The notes beneath the pieces were generated by a model. That model saw nothing but the letters and a program-made list of their open reading frames with translations. It did no database searches and was not told the origin of the DNA. From the NCBI RefSeq assembly GCF_004310685.1, contig NZ_SISG01000001.1:744001-808000 (forward strand): a stretch of DNA of 64,000 nt, read 5' to 3'. This DNA comes from Glaciihabitans arcticus (GTDB lineage: Bacteria > Actinomycetota > Actinomycetes > Actinomycetales > Microbacteriaceae). This document shows, in pieces, positions 1 through 7,593 of the stretch (the first letter of the stretch is position 1; every line of letters starts with the position of its first letter). The translations under genes were made by a program, and so were the position numbers.

Positions 1-1210
1 GAACGCCGTCGCCGTCGTCAAGGTCGGCGGTTCGGAGTCGATGGTGCGCGCAGCCGCCCAGCGATTCCTCAACCAGCAGGACCAGATCGAGACGTCGACC
101 GAAGAGGTGCTGAGCGGTTCCGTTCGCTCCATAGTCGGCCAGCTCACGGTCACCGAGATCATCACCAACCGCTCCGCCCTGCAGGGCCAGGTGCTCGAGG
201 CCGTTCGCGATTCCCTCGATATTCAGGGCCTGCAGATCGACACGCTCCAGATCAAGGAGATCGACGACGACAACGGCTACATCCGCGACCTTGGTCGTGG
301 TGAGGCTGCGCGCGTGAAGCAGGTCGCCGAGATCGCTGAGTCCGTGTCCCGCCAGGCATCGGAAGAAGCCCGCATCGGTGCCGACCAGGCCGTCGCCGAG
401 TCGCAGCGCAAGCTCGACCTGCGCAACGCGGAGATCCAGAAGGAGACGGACAAGGCTCGCGCCGAAGCCGCCGCCGCTGCTCCGCTCGCCGAGGCGATCG
501 CCCAGCAGGAGGTCGTGGCCCAGCAGGAGATCACGGCAGGCAAGCGCGTGGGACTGCGCAAGCAGGAGCTCGACGCCGAGGTTCGTGCAGTCGCAGACGC
601 CGGTGCCTACTCGATCCAGAAGAGCGCAGAGGCAACCGCGGGTGCTGCGGTCGCCGCCGCAAACGCAGACCGTGATGCCCGTCGCTCGTCGGCCGAGGCC
701 ATCGAGGCAGAGGGTATCGCCGAGCGCAACCGTCGTCGCAGCGCGGCCGAGGCCGTCGAGGCCGAGGGTCTCGCCGACAAGAACCGTCGTATCGCGGCTG
801 CCGAGGCACTCCGCGCCGAGGGTGAGGCAGAGGCAGAGGCCATTCGCGCAAAGGGTAACGCCGAGGCAGACTCCGCGCGTGCCCGCGCCGAGGCCCTCGA
901 CGAGCGGTCGCAGGATCTCCTGCGCCAGCAGATCATCACCCTGCTGCCCGAGATCATCCGGGCAGCGTCCGAGCCGCTGTCGGCGATCTCGAACCTCACG
1001 ATCCTGTCGAGCGACGGAACGAGCGGAACGAACGCACTCGGCCAGGGCGTGGCCGGCCAGCTCGCGACATCCACCCAGATCATCAAGGACCTGGTCGGAA
1101 TCGACATCGCGGACATCATCACCGGAACCGCAGCGGGTCGCGCCGCGGGTGAGGCGATCAACCCGCCGCGCAAGCCCAAGGAGACGAAGGCCGCTACTCC
1201 GGCTGTGTAA
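1..1210 (+). CDS. Flotillin-like SPFH-domain protein (5' end outside window)
   Basis: The reading frame is open from base 2 and continues upstream, so the true start and the N-terminal membrane hairpin are missing. The visible part covers the end of the SPFH/PHB domain and the long Ala/Glu/Arg-rich helical region typical of flotillins, which scaffold membrane microdomains. Bases about 688-840 encode three imperfect 18-residue repeats built around AEA(I/V/L)xAEG, consistent with a regular coiled coil. The tail is Gly/Ala-rich and ends in basic and Pro residues. Its 3' end overlaps the convergent S4-domain gene by 17 nt. Family assignment is confident; the cellular role in this organism is inferred. 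Confidence 0.85.
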   Translation, partial: NAVAVVKVGGSESMVRAAAQRFLNQQDQIETSTEEVLSGSVRSIVGQLTVTEIITNRSALQGQVLEAVRDSLDIQGLQIDTLQIKEIDDDNGYIRDLGRGEAARVKQVAEIAESVSRQASEEARIGADQAVAESQRKLDLRNAEIQKETDKARAEAAAAAPLAEAIAQQEVVAQQEITAGKRVGLRKQELDAEVRAVADAGAYSIQKSAEATAGAAVAAANADRDARRSSAEAIEAEGIAERNRRRSAAEAVEAEGLADKNRRIAAAEALRAEGEAEAEAIRAKGNAEADSARARAEALDERSQDLLRQQIITLLPEIIRAASEPLSAISNLTILSSDGTSGTNALGQGVAGQLATSTQIIKDLVGIDIADIITGTAAGRAAGEAINPPRKPKETKAATPAV

Positions 1211-1586
1211 TTTCGTCGCGGCCGCGCAGCTTATCGAGCTCGCGTCGGTCGCGTTTCGTCGGACGCCCGGCTCCGCGGTCTCGCACCACGGTGACCGGGC
1301 GTTCTTCGCGCGGCGGTGGCGGGGGAGTGAGGTCGTCGAAGAGCAGTGCGGCGGCGGGCGCTCCGACCCGCTTCACGGCGAGACCACGAACGATGAGGAT
1401 GCGTTCAATCCCCTCGAGCCGCACCCGGACCTCGTCTCCGAGGCGCACCGGCTGGGACGGCTTCGCGCGTTCCTCGTTGACACGCACGTGACCGGCCTTC
1501 GTGGCCGCGGTCGCGGCGGAACGGGTCTTGACGACCCGCACCGCCCAGATCCAGCTGTCGACGCGCACACTGGAGCCGGAAGTCAT
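1194..1586 (-). CDS. S4-domain RNA-binding protein, Hsp15 (HslR)-like
   Basis: A 130-residue protein with an N-terminal S4 domain (about residues 6-70, starting RVDSWIWAVRVVKTRSAA) followed by a basic tail rich in Pro, Arg and Asp, the layout of Hsp15/HslR-like proteins. In E. coli Hsp15 binds stalled 50S subunits carrying nascent chains; the same role here is inferred. ATG at 1586 is preceded by TAGAGT and only 6 nt, so the mRNA is probably leaderless. The 3' end overlaps the flotillin gene by 17 nt on the opposite strand. Confidence 0.8.
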   Translation of the reverse strand: MTSGSSVRVDSWIWAVRVVKTRSAATAATKAGHVRVNEERAKPSQPVRLGDEVRVRLEGIERILIVRGLAVKRVGAPAAALLFDDLTPPPPPREERPVTVVRDRGAGRPTKRDRRELDKLRGRDEITQPE

Positions 1587-1592
1587 ATCCCG

Positions 1593-1598
1593 ACTCTA
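1593..1598 (-). promoter_or_regulatory. Putative -10 element (TAGAGT) for a leaderless S4-protein mRNA
   Basis: On the minus strand TAGAGT is separated from the ATG at 1586 by 6 nt and there is no Shine-Dalgarno sequence, the geometry of actinobacterial leaderless transcripts. Confidence 0.5.
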
Positions 1599-1599
1599 G

Positions 1600-2010
1600 T
1601 TAGAAGTTGTTGACACCGTGCTCTTCGCGCCACGCGTCGAGTCGCGCATAATCGGGCAGTTCCTGCAGCGCCCACTGGTTGCCGTCGGGATCGGCGAAGT
1701 AGACGAAGAGCCCCCAGGGCTGGTTGTCGACACCCTGGGCCGCGGCGCCGACCGAGGTCAGGTGGTCGAGCGCCTCCTGCGCATTCGACACCACCATCTG
1801 GATGGCGTTCTGCGTGCCCGGCACCATCTCGGTGATGCCCTCGCCGATGCAGATCGAGCAGGCGGATCCGGGAGGGGTGAGCTGCACGAAGCGCAGGCTC
1901 TCGTTGACTCGCTGGTCGTGGTCGGCGTTGAAGCCGATGCGGGTGTAGAACTCCTTGGCTCGGTCGATGTCGGTGACGGGTACCGCGATGAGTTCGATCT
2001 TCATGTCCAT
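1600..2010 (-). CDS. VOC (glyoxalase/bleomycin-resistance) family protein
   Basis: A 136-residue vicinal-oxygen-chelate fold protein: beta-alpha-beta start MDMKIELIAVPVTDIDRAKE, then FYTRIGF, and near the end the family signature YFADPDGNQWALQELP. The ATG at 2010 follows AGGAAA in the leader, which favours it over upstream in-frame codons that only extend into low-complexity sequence; ATG at 2004 is an alternative. VOC proteins include lyases, dioxygenases and drug-binding proteins, so the substrate cannot be told. It is divergent from the WYL regulator at 2088, which is a plausible controller. Confidence 0.8.
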   Translation of the reverse strand: MDMKIELIAVPVTDIDRAKEFYTRIGFNADHDQRVNESLRFVQLTPPGSACSICIGEGITEMVPGTQNAIQMVVSNAQEALDHLTSVGAAAQGVDNQPWGLFVYFADPDGNQWALQELPDYARLDAWREEHGVNNF

Positions 2011-2087
2011 GGTGTTTCCTTTCCGTTGACCCCAATCTAAATTCGCATCAGGTCGCTTTCTGTCCTGATGGCGAGCAGACTTGGGCA

Positions 2088-3059
2088 ATGGCGGAAACCA
2101 CCTCACGCATCCTCGCGCTGCTCGGCCTGCTGCAGGTGCACCGGCAATGGTCCGGACCGGAACTGGCGGAGCGACTCGGGGTGACCGAGCGCACGCTGCG
2201 CCGCGACATTGAGCGGCTGCGCGACCTCGGCTACCGCGTCGAGGCCGAGCGAGGGTCATCCGGCGGCTATCGTCTGGAGGCGGGAACGCAGCTGCCTCCG
2301 CTGCTGCTGAGCGACGAGGAGGCCGTCGCCATGGCGATCGGCCTGCGGGTCACGGCGAGCCAGGGGCTCGTCGACGGCGAGCAGACCAGCCTGAGCGCCC
2401 TCGCGAAGTTCGAGCAGGTGCTTCCCGCCGCCCTACGCGAGCGCGTCAACGCCCTCGCCTCGGTCGTGGAGCTTGCAGCCCCTGGCTCCGCGGCGGTCGC
2501 GACCGGGCTGCTCGGCCAGGTCGCGCTCGCCTGCCGCGACCGCGAGCGCCTCCGCTTCGCCTACACGTCCGGCTCTGGTGATGAGACGCGGCGCTCGGTC
2601 GAGCCGCACTCCCTCGTCTCCGCACAACGCCGCTGGCTGCTCGTCGCGTGGGACCGCGAGCGCTCCGACTGGCGCACCTTCCGTGTCGACAGGATGAGCG
2701 ACTTCTTCGGCACGCGTGTGCACTTCGCGCCCCGCGAGCTGCCCGCAGACGACGCCGCGGCCTTTGTTGCGCGGACGATCAGCACCCTGCGCGAGCTGCA
2801 CTCGGGCGAAGTCGTGCTGAAGATGACCCACGACGCCATGACGCGACGCTTCGGACAGTACGGGGCGGAAGCCTGGGCGGAAGGAGAGACAACCGTGTGG
2901 CCGATCCGCGCCGCGACGCTCGAGGGACTGCTCTCTTCGCTCGCCTGGGTGCCCGTCGACATTGAATACGAGCTGCGGGGCAGCCCGGAGTTCCTCGCGC
3001 TGGCGCGGTCGGCGGCTGGAAACATGCTGCGCGCGGTGGACGCATCCCGAACACAGTGA
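2088..3059 (+). CDS. YafY-type transcriptional regulator (HTH_11 + WYL domain)
   Basis: A 323-residue regulator with an N-terminal DeoR/HTH_11-like winged helix (residues about 1-60: ALLGLLQVHRQWSGPELAER, then LGVTERTLRRDIERL) and a central to C-terminal WYL domain (about 135-320, with RRWLLVAWDRERSDWRTFR). WYL domains bind ligands or nucleic acid and act as sensors. The gene lies between two VOC genes, divergent from one and 40 nt upstream of the other, so local control of both is inferred. No strong ribosome-binding site precedes ATG 2088. Confidence 0.85.
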   Translation: MAETTSRILALLGLLQVHRQWSGPELAERLGVTERTLRRDIERLRDLGYRVEAERGSSGGYRLEAGTQLPPLLLSDEEAVAMAIGLRVTASQGLVDGEQTSLSALAKFEQVLPAALRERVNALASVVELAAPGSAAVATGLLGQVALACRDRERLRFAYTSGSGDETRRSVEPHSLVSAQRRWLLVAWDRERSDWRTFRVDRMSDFFGTRVHFAPRELPADDAAAFVARTISTLRELHSGEVVLKMTHDAMTRRFGQYGAEAWAEGETTVWPIRAATLEGLLSSLAWVPVDIEYELRGSPEFLALARSAAGNMLRAVDASRTQ

Positions 3060-3099
3060 CATTGTGGACACCGTACACATTCAGAGCAGAGGAGCAGAC

Positions 3100-3498
3100 A
3101 TGTTCACACCAACCGGTTCATTCGGCGGCTTCAGCGTGCGGGACGTCGATGAGGCCTACGCGTTCTACACCGAGAAACTCGGCCTGACGGTCGACAAGAA
3201 CGACATGGGAATCCTGGACATAAGCCTGCCGGGCGGGGGAGTGGTGATCGCCTATCCCAAGGGCGACGACCATGTGCCGGCGAGCTTCACGATCCTGAAT
3301 TTCGAGGTGGCCGACATCGACGAGGCGGTCGATGCCCTCAACGAACGGGGCATCGTCACCAAGATCTACGACGAGGACTCCGAGGTGCCGTGGACCGACG
3401 AAAAGGGCATCGGCCGTGGCAAGGCGAACAACAGTGGACCGGACATCGCGTGGTTCAAGGACCCGAGTGGCAACATCCTGAGCGTGATCTGCGGCTAA
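3100..3498 (+). CDS. VOC family protein
   Basis: A 132-residue VOC-fold protein with two beta-alpha-beta-beta-beta modules (FSVRDVDEAYAFYTEKLGL near the start, WFKDPSGNILSVI at the end). ATG 3100 is chosen because AGAGGAG lies just upstream; earlier in-frame codons run into the end of the WYL gene. It is probably co-transcribed with that regulator. Substrate unknown. Its TAA (3496-3498) interlocks with the TAG of the convergent acyltransferase gene within CTAA. Confidence 0.8.
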   Translation: MFTPTGSFGGFSVRDVDEAYAFYTEKLGLTVDKNDMGILDISLPGGGVVIAYPKGDDHVPASFTILNFEVADIDEAVDALNERGIVTKIYDEDSEVPWTDEKGIGRGKANNSGPDIAWFKDPSGNILSVICG

Positions 3499-4271
3499 CG
3501 CCGAGCGGCGCGCTCCGCAGCCTTGCGCTCCTTGCGCGCCGCCTCGGCGACGGCAGCGACCTCGGGGGTCGGCGCGCTTCCGCCGAGGTGGGCGGGCTGC
3601 CAGGGCTGGCCCGTGCCGTCGACGGGGTAGTCGCGCTGCAGCGGGTCGAGCAGCGACTGCAGGGTGGAGCGGAGCGACAGGGTGACGGCGGCCGAGTCAT
3701 CCTCGGCAGTCACATGGATGGGCTCGCCAATCGCGAAGCTGACCGGAATGCCGAACTTCTCGCCGAACGACGACTTGGCGGTCTTGGTGAGCAGGCGGTG
3801 CCCGCCCCAGATCGCGATCGGAATCACCGGAACACCGGCCTCGGCGGCCATGCGCACGGCACCGGTCTTGAGCTCCCGCACGGTGTACGACGCGCTCACC
3901 CCGCCCTCGGGGAAAACACCGAGCGCCTCGCCGGAGCGCAGCGCCGCGACGGCCTGGCGGTAGGCCTCGGCACCCGCTGTCATGTCGACCGAGATGTGCC
4001 GCATGCCGCGCAGCAGGAAGCCAACGACCGGCTTGTCGAAAGCGTTCTTGGTGGCGAGGAAGCGCACGTGGCGACGGTTCTTCTTCCAGGTCATCCACTC
4101 GGCGAGGGCGAAGTCCATGTAGCCGAAGTGGGTGAGGGCGAACACGGCACCGCCGGTGTCGGGGAGGTTCGCAGCTCCCACCACCGTGGGCTTCACCCGG
4201 AGGAAGCCGAACAGGCTGCGGCCGGCCCCGATCGCAGCTCCGTAGATGGGGTCGCCGCGTCGTTCACTCAT
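3495..4271 (-). CDS. Lysophospholipid (1-acylglycerol-3-phosphate) acyltransferase, PlsC family
   Basis: A 258-residue acyltransferase with the catalytic HX4D motif (HFGYMD) and the acceptor-site FPEGG motif, expected to acylate lysophosphatidate or a related lysolipid at the membrane during phospholipid synthesis. The C-terminus is Ala/Arg/Lys-rich. ATG 4271 is supported by a leaderless promoter geometry: TAAACT at 4279-4284 (minus strand), 7 nt from the start. A second PlsC-family gene lies at 18489, so the exact acceptor is not certain. Confidence 0.85.
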   Translation of the reverse strand: MSERRGDPIYGAAIGAGRSLFGFLRVKPTVVGAANLPDTGGAVFALTHFGYMDFALAEWMTWKKNRRHVRFLATKNAFDKPVVGFLLRGMRHISVDMTAGAEAYRQAVAALRSGEALGVFPEGGVSASYTVRELKTGAVRMAAEAGVPVIPIAIWGGHRLLTKTAKSSFGEKFGIPVSFAIGEPIHVTAEDDSAAVTLSLRSTLQSLLDPLQRDYPVDGTGQPWQPAHLGGSAPTPEVAAVAEAARKERKAAERAARR

Positions 4272-4278
4272 GCCTGTC

Positions 4279-4306
4279 AGTTTATCCAGCGGATGTTTCC
4301 TAAGCT
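4279..4306. promoter_or_regulatory. Divergent leaderless promoter pair (plsC-like / CPBP)
   Basis: Minus-strand TAAACT (4279-4284) lies 7 nt before ATG 4271, and plus-strand TAAGCT (4301-4306) lies 6 nt before ATG 4313. Neither start has a Shine-Dalgarno sequence. Two back-to-back -10 elements in a 41-nt gap support both start-codon choices. Confidence 0.5.
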
Positions 4307-4312
4307 GTGACA

Positions 4313-5149
4313 ATGCACGAAGCCACAGCGGATGCCCGGGTCTTCGTCCAGCCCCGTCCACGACTTGCGCTGCTCCCCGCGTCACTGCTCGCGATCTCCG
4401 CGGTTCTGCTCTTCGCGCTCGAGTGGAAGCCGGGCGGCTACGTTGTGCTGCTCGTCGCCGTGGCGGCCGGTTTCCTCGTCAACAGCGCCCTCGGGCGCGA
4501 CCTCGCTCTCATCGCCGCCGGCCTGCTCATCATCAGCACCATCTCGCTCGCCGCCGACATCAGTTACGGCAACATCGTGGTGATGGGCATTGTGCTGACG
4601 CTCGCGGTCGTCGTGCCGTACGTCGGCTCGCGGTTCCTGTTCCGGGAGCACGTGATCCGCTTCCCGATCCGCACCGGCCAGAAGTGGACGCCGCTCGAGA
4701 AGTGGTACCTCGTGATCGTCGTGGCGCTGGGCTACTTCATCCTGCCGCTCTACTTCATCGGCACCGGCGCCTACCTCAACTGGCCGGCGATCCAGGCACC
4801 CGACGAACTCGCGCGGCTCTTCGTCGGCGTCAACGCGGTCGGCATCTGGGATGAACTGTTCTTCATCTGCACCGTCTTCGCGCTGCTGCGCCGGCACTTC
4901 CCGATGTGGCAGGCGAACCTGCTGCAGGCCGTGATCTTCGTGTCGTTCCTGTGGGAGCTCGGCTACCGCGGAGTTGGGCCGCTGATGACGTTCCCGTTCG
5001 CGTTGCTGCAGGGCTACACGTTCTCGAAGACCAAATCACTGACCTACGTGGTGTGTGTACACCTGCTGTTCGACCTGGTGGTCTACCTCGTGCTGGTGCA
5101 CGCGCACAATCCGCAGTGGGTGCGGATCTTTCTGTTCAGCGCGAATTAG
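4313..5149 (+). CDS. CPBP-like integral membrane protein
   Basis: About 278 residues with seven to eight hydrophobic segments. The C-terminal half resembles the CPBP/Abi intramembrane protease family: IWDELFFICTVFALLRR, FLWELGYRG and a late HLLFDLVVY. Only one acidic residue of the usual EExxxR motif is Glu (the preceding one is Asp), so protease activity is uncertain. ATG 4313 is preferred over GTG 4307 because TAAGCT sits 6 nt upstream. The stop interlocks with that of the convergent LRV gene (TTAG, 5146-5149). CPBP proteins act in prenyl-protein processing or bacteriocin immunity; no specific role is assigned here. Confidence 0.65.
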   Translation: MHEATADARVFVQPRPRLALLPASLLAISAVLLFALEWKPGGYVVLLVAVAAGFLVNSALGRDLALIAAGLLIISTISLAADISYGNIVVMGIVLTLAVVVPYVGSRFLFREHVIRFPIRTGQKWTPLEKWYLVIVVALGYFILPLYFIGTGAYLNWPAIQAPDELARLFVGVNAVGIWDELFFICTVFALLRRHFPMWQANLLQAVIFVSFLWELGYRGVGPLMTFPFALLQGYTFSKTKSLTYVVCVHLLFDLVVYLVLVHAHNPQWVRIFLFSAN

Positions 5150-5604
5150 GCGTTGGTCAGCTCGTCGGAGGCGAGCGCCGCCTTCCAGCGCACAAGCGCG
5201 CGCACGGTGTCGTCGGGGTCGTCGGCGAGGCGGGCCATCACGTCATCCGGAACAAAAAAATTCAGGGCGAGCCAGCCGCGAACCTTCTCCGACTCGTCAT
5301 CGGCGAGTGAGCGCAGGATGTCGCACGACACGTTCTCGTTGCGGGCGAGCCACGACCGCACACCCTCGTCGCTGTCCTTCGCGAGCTTCTCGAACAGGTC
5401 TTCGGGAGCGTGGTAGCTCGAAGCGACGCTCTCGCGGATCTTCGGGTTCGGGCTCGCGGCGAGGGTTCGCAGGCGCGCGATCTTCGAGTCAGTGACCGGC
5501 GGAGCGGGGTGCAGCGCGGCCGCCTGCTCGGGCGTGAGCATGACCGGCGCGTGGTCTCGCATGGCCTGGCGCTGGGCGGGGGTGTTGAAGCGGATGCACG
5601 ACAT
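5146..5604 (-). CDS. Leucine-rich-repeat-variant (LRV) protein
   Basis: A 152-residue soluble protein whose residues about 40-145 are helical repeats of roughly 24 residues (LAASPNPKIRESVASS, LAKDSDEGVRSWLARN, LADDESEKVRGWLALN, LADDPDDTVRALVRW), as in LRV/HEAT-like variant repeats. Such solenoids usually mediate protein contacts; no catalytic motif is visible. ATG 5604 is preceded by TAGCGT at 5611-5616 (minus strand) with 6 nt spacing, suggesting a leaderless mRNA. Three cysteine-free repeats plus a short N-terminal segment with one Cys argue against the Fe-S LRV subtype. Confidence 0.7.
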   Translation of the reverse strand: MSCIRFNTPAQRQAMRDHAPVMLTPEQAAALHPAPPVTDSKIARLRTLAASPNPKIRESVASSYHAPEDLFEKLAKDSDEGVRSWLARNENVSCDILRSLADDESEKVRGWLALNFFVPDDVMARLADDPDDTVRALVRWKAALASDELTNA

Positions 5605-5610
5605 GCTGCA

Positions 5611-5616
5611 ACGCTA
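5611..5616 (-). promoter_or_regulatory. Putative -10 element (TAGCGT) for the LRV gene
   Basis: TAGCGT on the minus strand, 6 nt from ATG 5604, with no ribosome-binding site between them. Confidence 0.4.
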
Positions 5617-5625
5617 CTCCCGCCG

Positions 5626-6435
5626 TCATATCGTCGCGGCCTTGCGACCGGCGTGCCTCGGGAACCACGGCACGATCGGCGACACCCGCAGCTGGTACTC
5701 GGCGTACTCAGGGTACTTCGACCGCGTGATCGATTCGGTGAAGATCGTCGAGCCCACGAATAGCAGGGTCAGTAGCACCGCACCGAGCACCGTCCACTGG
5801 GCGAGGGAGCCGGCGGCGATGGCACCGAACAGGAACAGCGCCCACCACTGCGCCTGCTCGAAGAAGAAATTGGGATGACGACTCACTGACCACAGGCCGC
5901 GCTGCGCGAACCTGGGCCCGGCATAGCCGGCCGTGTGCTTGGCAGCGTGGGAGTTCCACTGCTGCTGATCGGCGACCGTCTCGCCCGCGAGCAGCGCCAG
6001 GAACAGCACGGCGACCGCGACGTCCCACGCGCCGAACGGTCGGGGGTTCAGCCACACGGTGAGAGCCGGCAGTGTGATGAGCAGCAGGATCGCGTTCTGG
6101 TAGAGCACGATGAAGAACAGGTTGAACAGTTCGAACTGCCAGCGCTTCATGCGCCCGCGGAGCACGGCCCAGCGGTAGTCCTCGGTGCCCGTGTAGCCGC
6201 CCTTACGCGCGAAGTTGAACGTCAGGCGCGCGCCCCACAGCGTCACCAGCACGCCCATGACGGTGAGACGGGTGTCGGCGAAGCCCGAAGCGGCGGCGAA
6301 AACCCAGACGTAGACCACGGGCACGATGGACCACAGCCTGTCCACCCACGAGTGCTCGCCGGTGATGAGCGAGGCGATCCACGTGGCGGCGCAGACGCCA
6401 AAGGCGATCCATAGAACAACGGCAACGGGGTCCAT
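5626..6435 (-). CDS. DUF1295 family integral membrane protein (steroid 5-alpha-reductase-like fold)
   Basis: A 269-residue multi-pass membrane protein matching the DUF1295 pattern: conserved FNFARKGGYTGTEDYRW in the middle and GLWSVSRHPNFFFEQAQWW near the C-terminus, the motif these proteins share with isoprenylcysteine methyltransferases and 3-oxo-5-alpha-steroid dehydrogenases. Substrate unknown. ATG 6435 has minus-strand TAGTAT (6442-6447) 6 nt upstream, pointing to a leaderless transcript divergent from the phosphatidyltransferase gene. Confidence 0.8.
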   Translation of the reverse strand: MDPVAVVLWIAFGVCAATWIASLITGEHSWVDRLWSIVPVVYVWVFAAASGFADTRLTVMGVLVTLWGARLTFNFARKGGYTGTEDYRWAVLRGRMKRWQFELFNLFFIVLYQNAILLLITLPALTVWLNPRPFGAWDVAVAVLFLALLAGETVADQQQWNSHAAKHTAGYAGPRFAQRGLWSVSRHPNFFFEQAQWWALFLFGAIAAGSLAQWTVLGAVLLTLLFVGSTIFTESITRSKYPEYAEYQLRVSPIVPWFPRHAGRKAATI

Positions 6436-6441
6436 TTCGCC

Positions 6442-6472
6442 ATACTATCGGCGGGTTCGCTGTCGATAGACT
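6442..6472. promoter_or_regulatory. Divergent leaderless promoter pair (DUF1295 / CDP-alcohol transferase)
   Basis: Minus-strand TAGTAT (6442-6447) is 6 nt from ATG 6435. Plus-strand TAGACT (6467-6472) is 7 nt from GTG 6480. No Shine-Dalgarno is visible for either gene. Confidence 0.5.
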
Positions 6473-6479
6473 GCAACGC

Positions 6480-7097
6480 GTGAGTGAAGCCGCGGCACCC
6501 GAGATCAGCGACCGCATCTGGACGGTCCCCAACATCCTCAGCTTCCTGCGGCTGGTGCTGGTGCCGGTGTTCCTCGTGCTCATCATCACCGGCGAAGACC
6601 TCTGGGCCCTCATTGTGCTGGTCTTCTCGAGCCTCACCGACTACCTCGACGGTGTCATCGCGCGCCGCTTCCAGCAGATCACGCGCCTCGGCCAGCTGCT
6701 CGACCCCGCCGCCGACCGGCTGTTCATCTTCGCGACCTTCATCGGGTTGGCGTTCCGCGACGTCGTGCCGTGGTGGCTCGTCGCCGTCATCGTCGGCCGC
6801 GATGCGGTTCTGCTGGTGCTCGGAATAGTTCTTGCCAATTTCGGTTACGGGCCGCTTCCCGTTCACCACCTCGGCAAGGTTGCCACGTTCTGCCTGTTCT
6901 ACGCCCTTCCGATTCTGATGATCGGGCAGGCGTTCCCTGCAATCGCGTGGTTCACGGCTCCGATTGGCTGGGCTTTCGCACTGTGGGGAGCTTTCCTCTA
7001 TTGGTGGGCCGGTGTGATCTATATCGTGGAAACTCGTCGGGTAATCGCCATTCCACGCCTTTTGGGTGGCTCCCGATCCGATACGCTGGACAGCTAG
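6480..7097 (+). CDS. CDP-alcohol phosphatidyltransferase (PgsA-like)
   Basis: A 205-residue membrane enzyme with the CDP-alcohol phosphotransferase signature DG-x2-AR-x8-G-x3-D-x3-D, seen in DYLDGVIARRF and GQLLDPAADR at residues about 56-82, plus five to six hydrophobic helices. It transfers a phosphatidyl group from CDP-diacylglycerol to an alcohol such as glycerol-3-phosphate or inositol phosphate. Position next to garA parallels pgsA2 (Rv1822) in Mycobacterium, which lies a few genes before garA; that comparison is from memory. GTG 6480 follows TAGACT by 7 nt. Confidence 0.85.
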   Translation: MSEAAAPEISDRIWTVPNILSFLRLVLVPVFLVLIITGEDLWALIVLVFSSLTDYLDGVIARRFQQITRLGQLLDPAADRLFIFATFIGLAFRDVVPWWLVAVIVGRDAVLLVLGIVLANFGYGPLPVHHLGKVATFCLFYALPILMIGQAFPAIAWFTAPIGWAFALWGAFLYWWAGVIYIVETRRVIAIPRLLGGSRSDTLDS

Positions 7098-7116
7098 CAG
7101 GAGAGGGAGGTCCACG

Positions 7117-7593
7117 ATGGTTGATTCCGAGAATCTGGGTCAGGCCGACGAGAACCGGCCCGGCGAGAACGACACGACGCTGACGTTCGGCGACGAGTTC
7201 GGCGCGCAGCTGGCCGCTCTCGAAGGTGGCGTTTCAGTCGAGGAGCAGGATGCGATTGCCGCGCTGCCCTCCGGCTCCGCACTGCTCATCGTTCGTCGCG
7301 GCCCTACTTCGGGCGCGCGCTTCCTTCTCGACGCTGACGTGACGACCGTCGGACGTCATCCCGACGCCGATATCTTCCTCGACGACGTAACCGTCTCGCG
7401 CCGTCACGCGGAGTTCCTGCGCTCGGGCCGCAGCTTCCAGGTCAAGGACCTGGGCTCACTCAACGGCACCTACCTCAACGGCGAACGCATCGACACGGCG
7501 CCGCTCAGCGACCGCGCCGAGGTGCAGGTCGGCAAGTTCCGCCTCACCTTCTACGCCTCACGCGTCGACCTCGTCGCCCCGGCCGGCTCGTAG
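7117..7593 (+). CDS. garA: FHA-domain protein of the GarA/OdhI type
   Basis: A 158-residue protein with a short acidic N-terminus and one FHA domain (about 62-130: VGRHPDADIFLDDVTVSRRH, GSLNGTYLN) ending KFRLTFY. It closely resembles mycobacterial GarA and corynebacterial OdhI, phospho-switch inhibitors of 2-oxoglutarate dehydrogenase that also affect glutamate metabolism. Thr20-Thr21 in NDTTLTF match the kinase-phosphorylated double Thr of GarA (T21/T22) in position and context. ATG 7117 has a strong GGAGAGGGAGG leader. The stop TAG overlaps the ftsR GTG by 1 nt, so the two are translationally coupled. Confidence 0.92.
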   Translation: MVDSENLGQADENRPGENDTTLTFGDEFGAQLAALEGGVSVEEQDAIAALPSGSALLIVRRGPTSGARFLLDADVTTVGRHPDADIFLDDVTVSRRHAEFLRSGRSFQVKDLGSLNGTYLNGERIDTAPLSDRAEVQVGKFRLTFYASRVDLVAPAGS

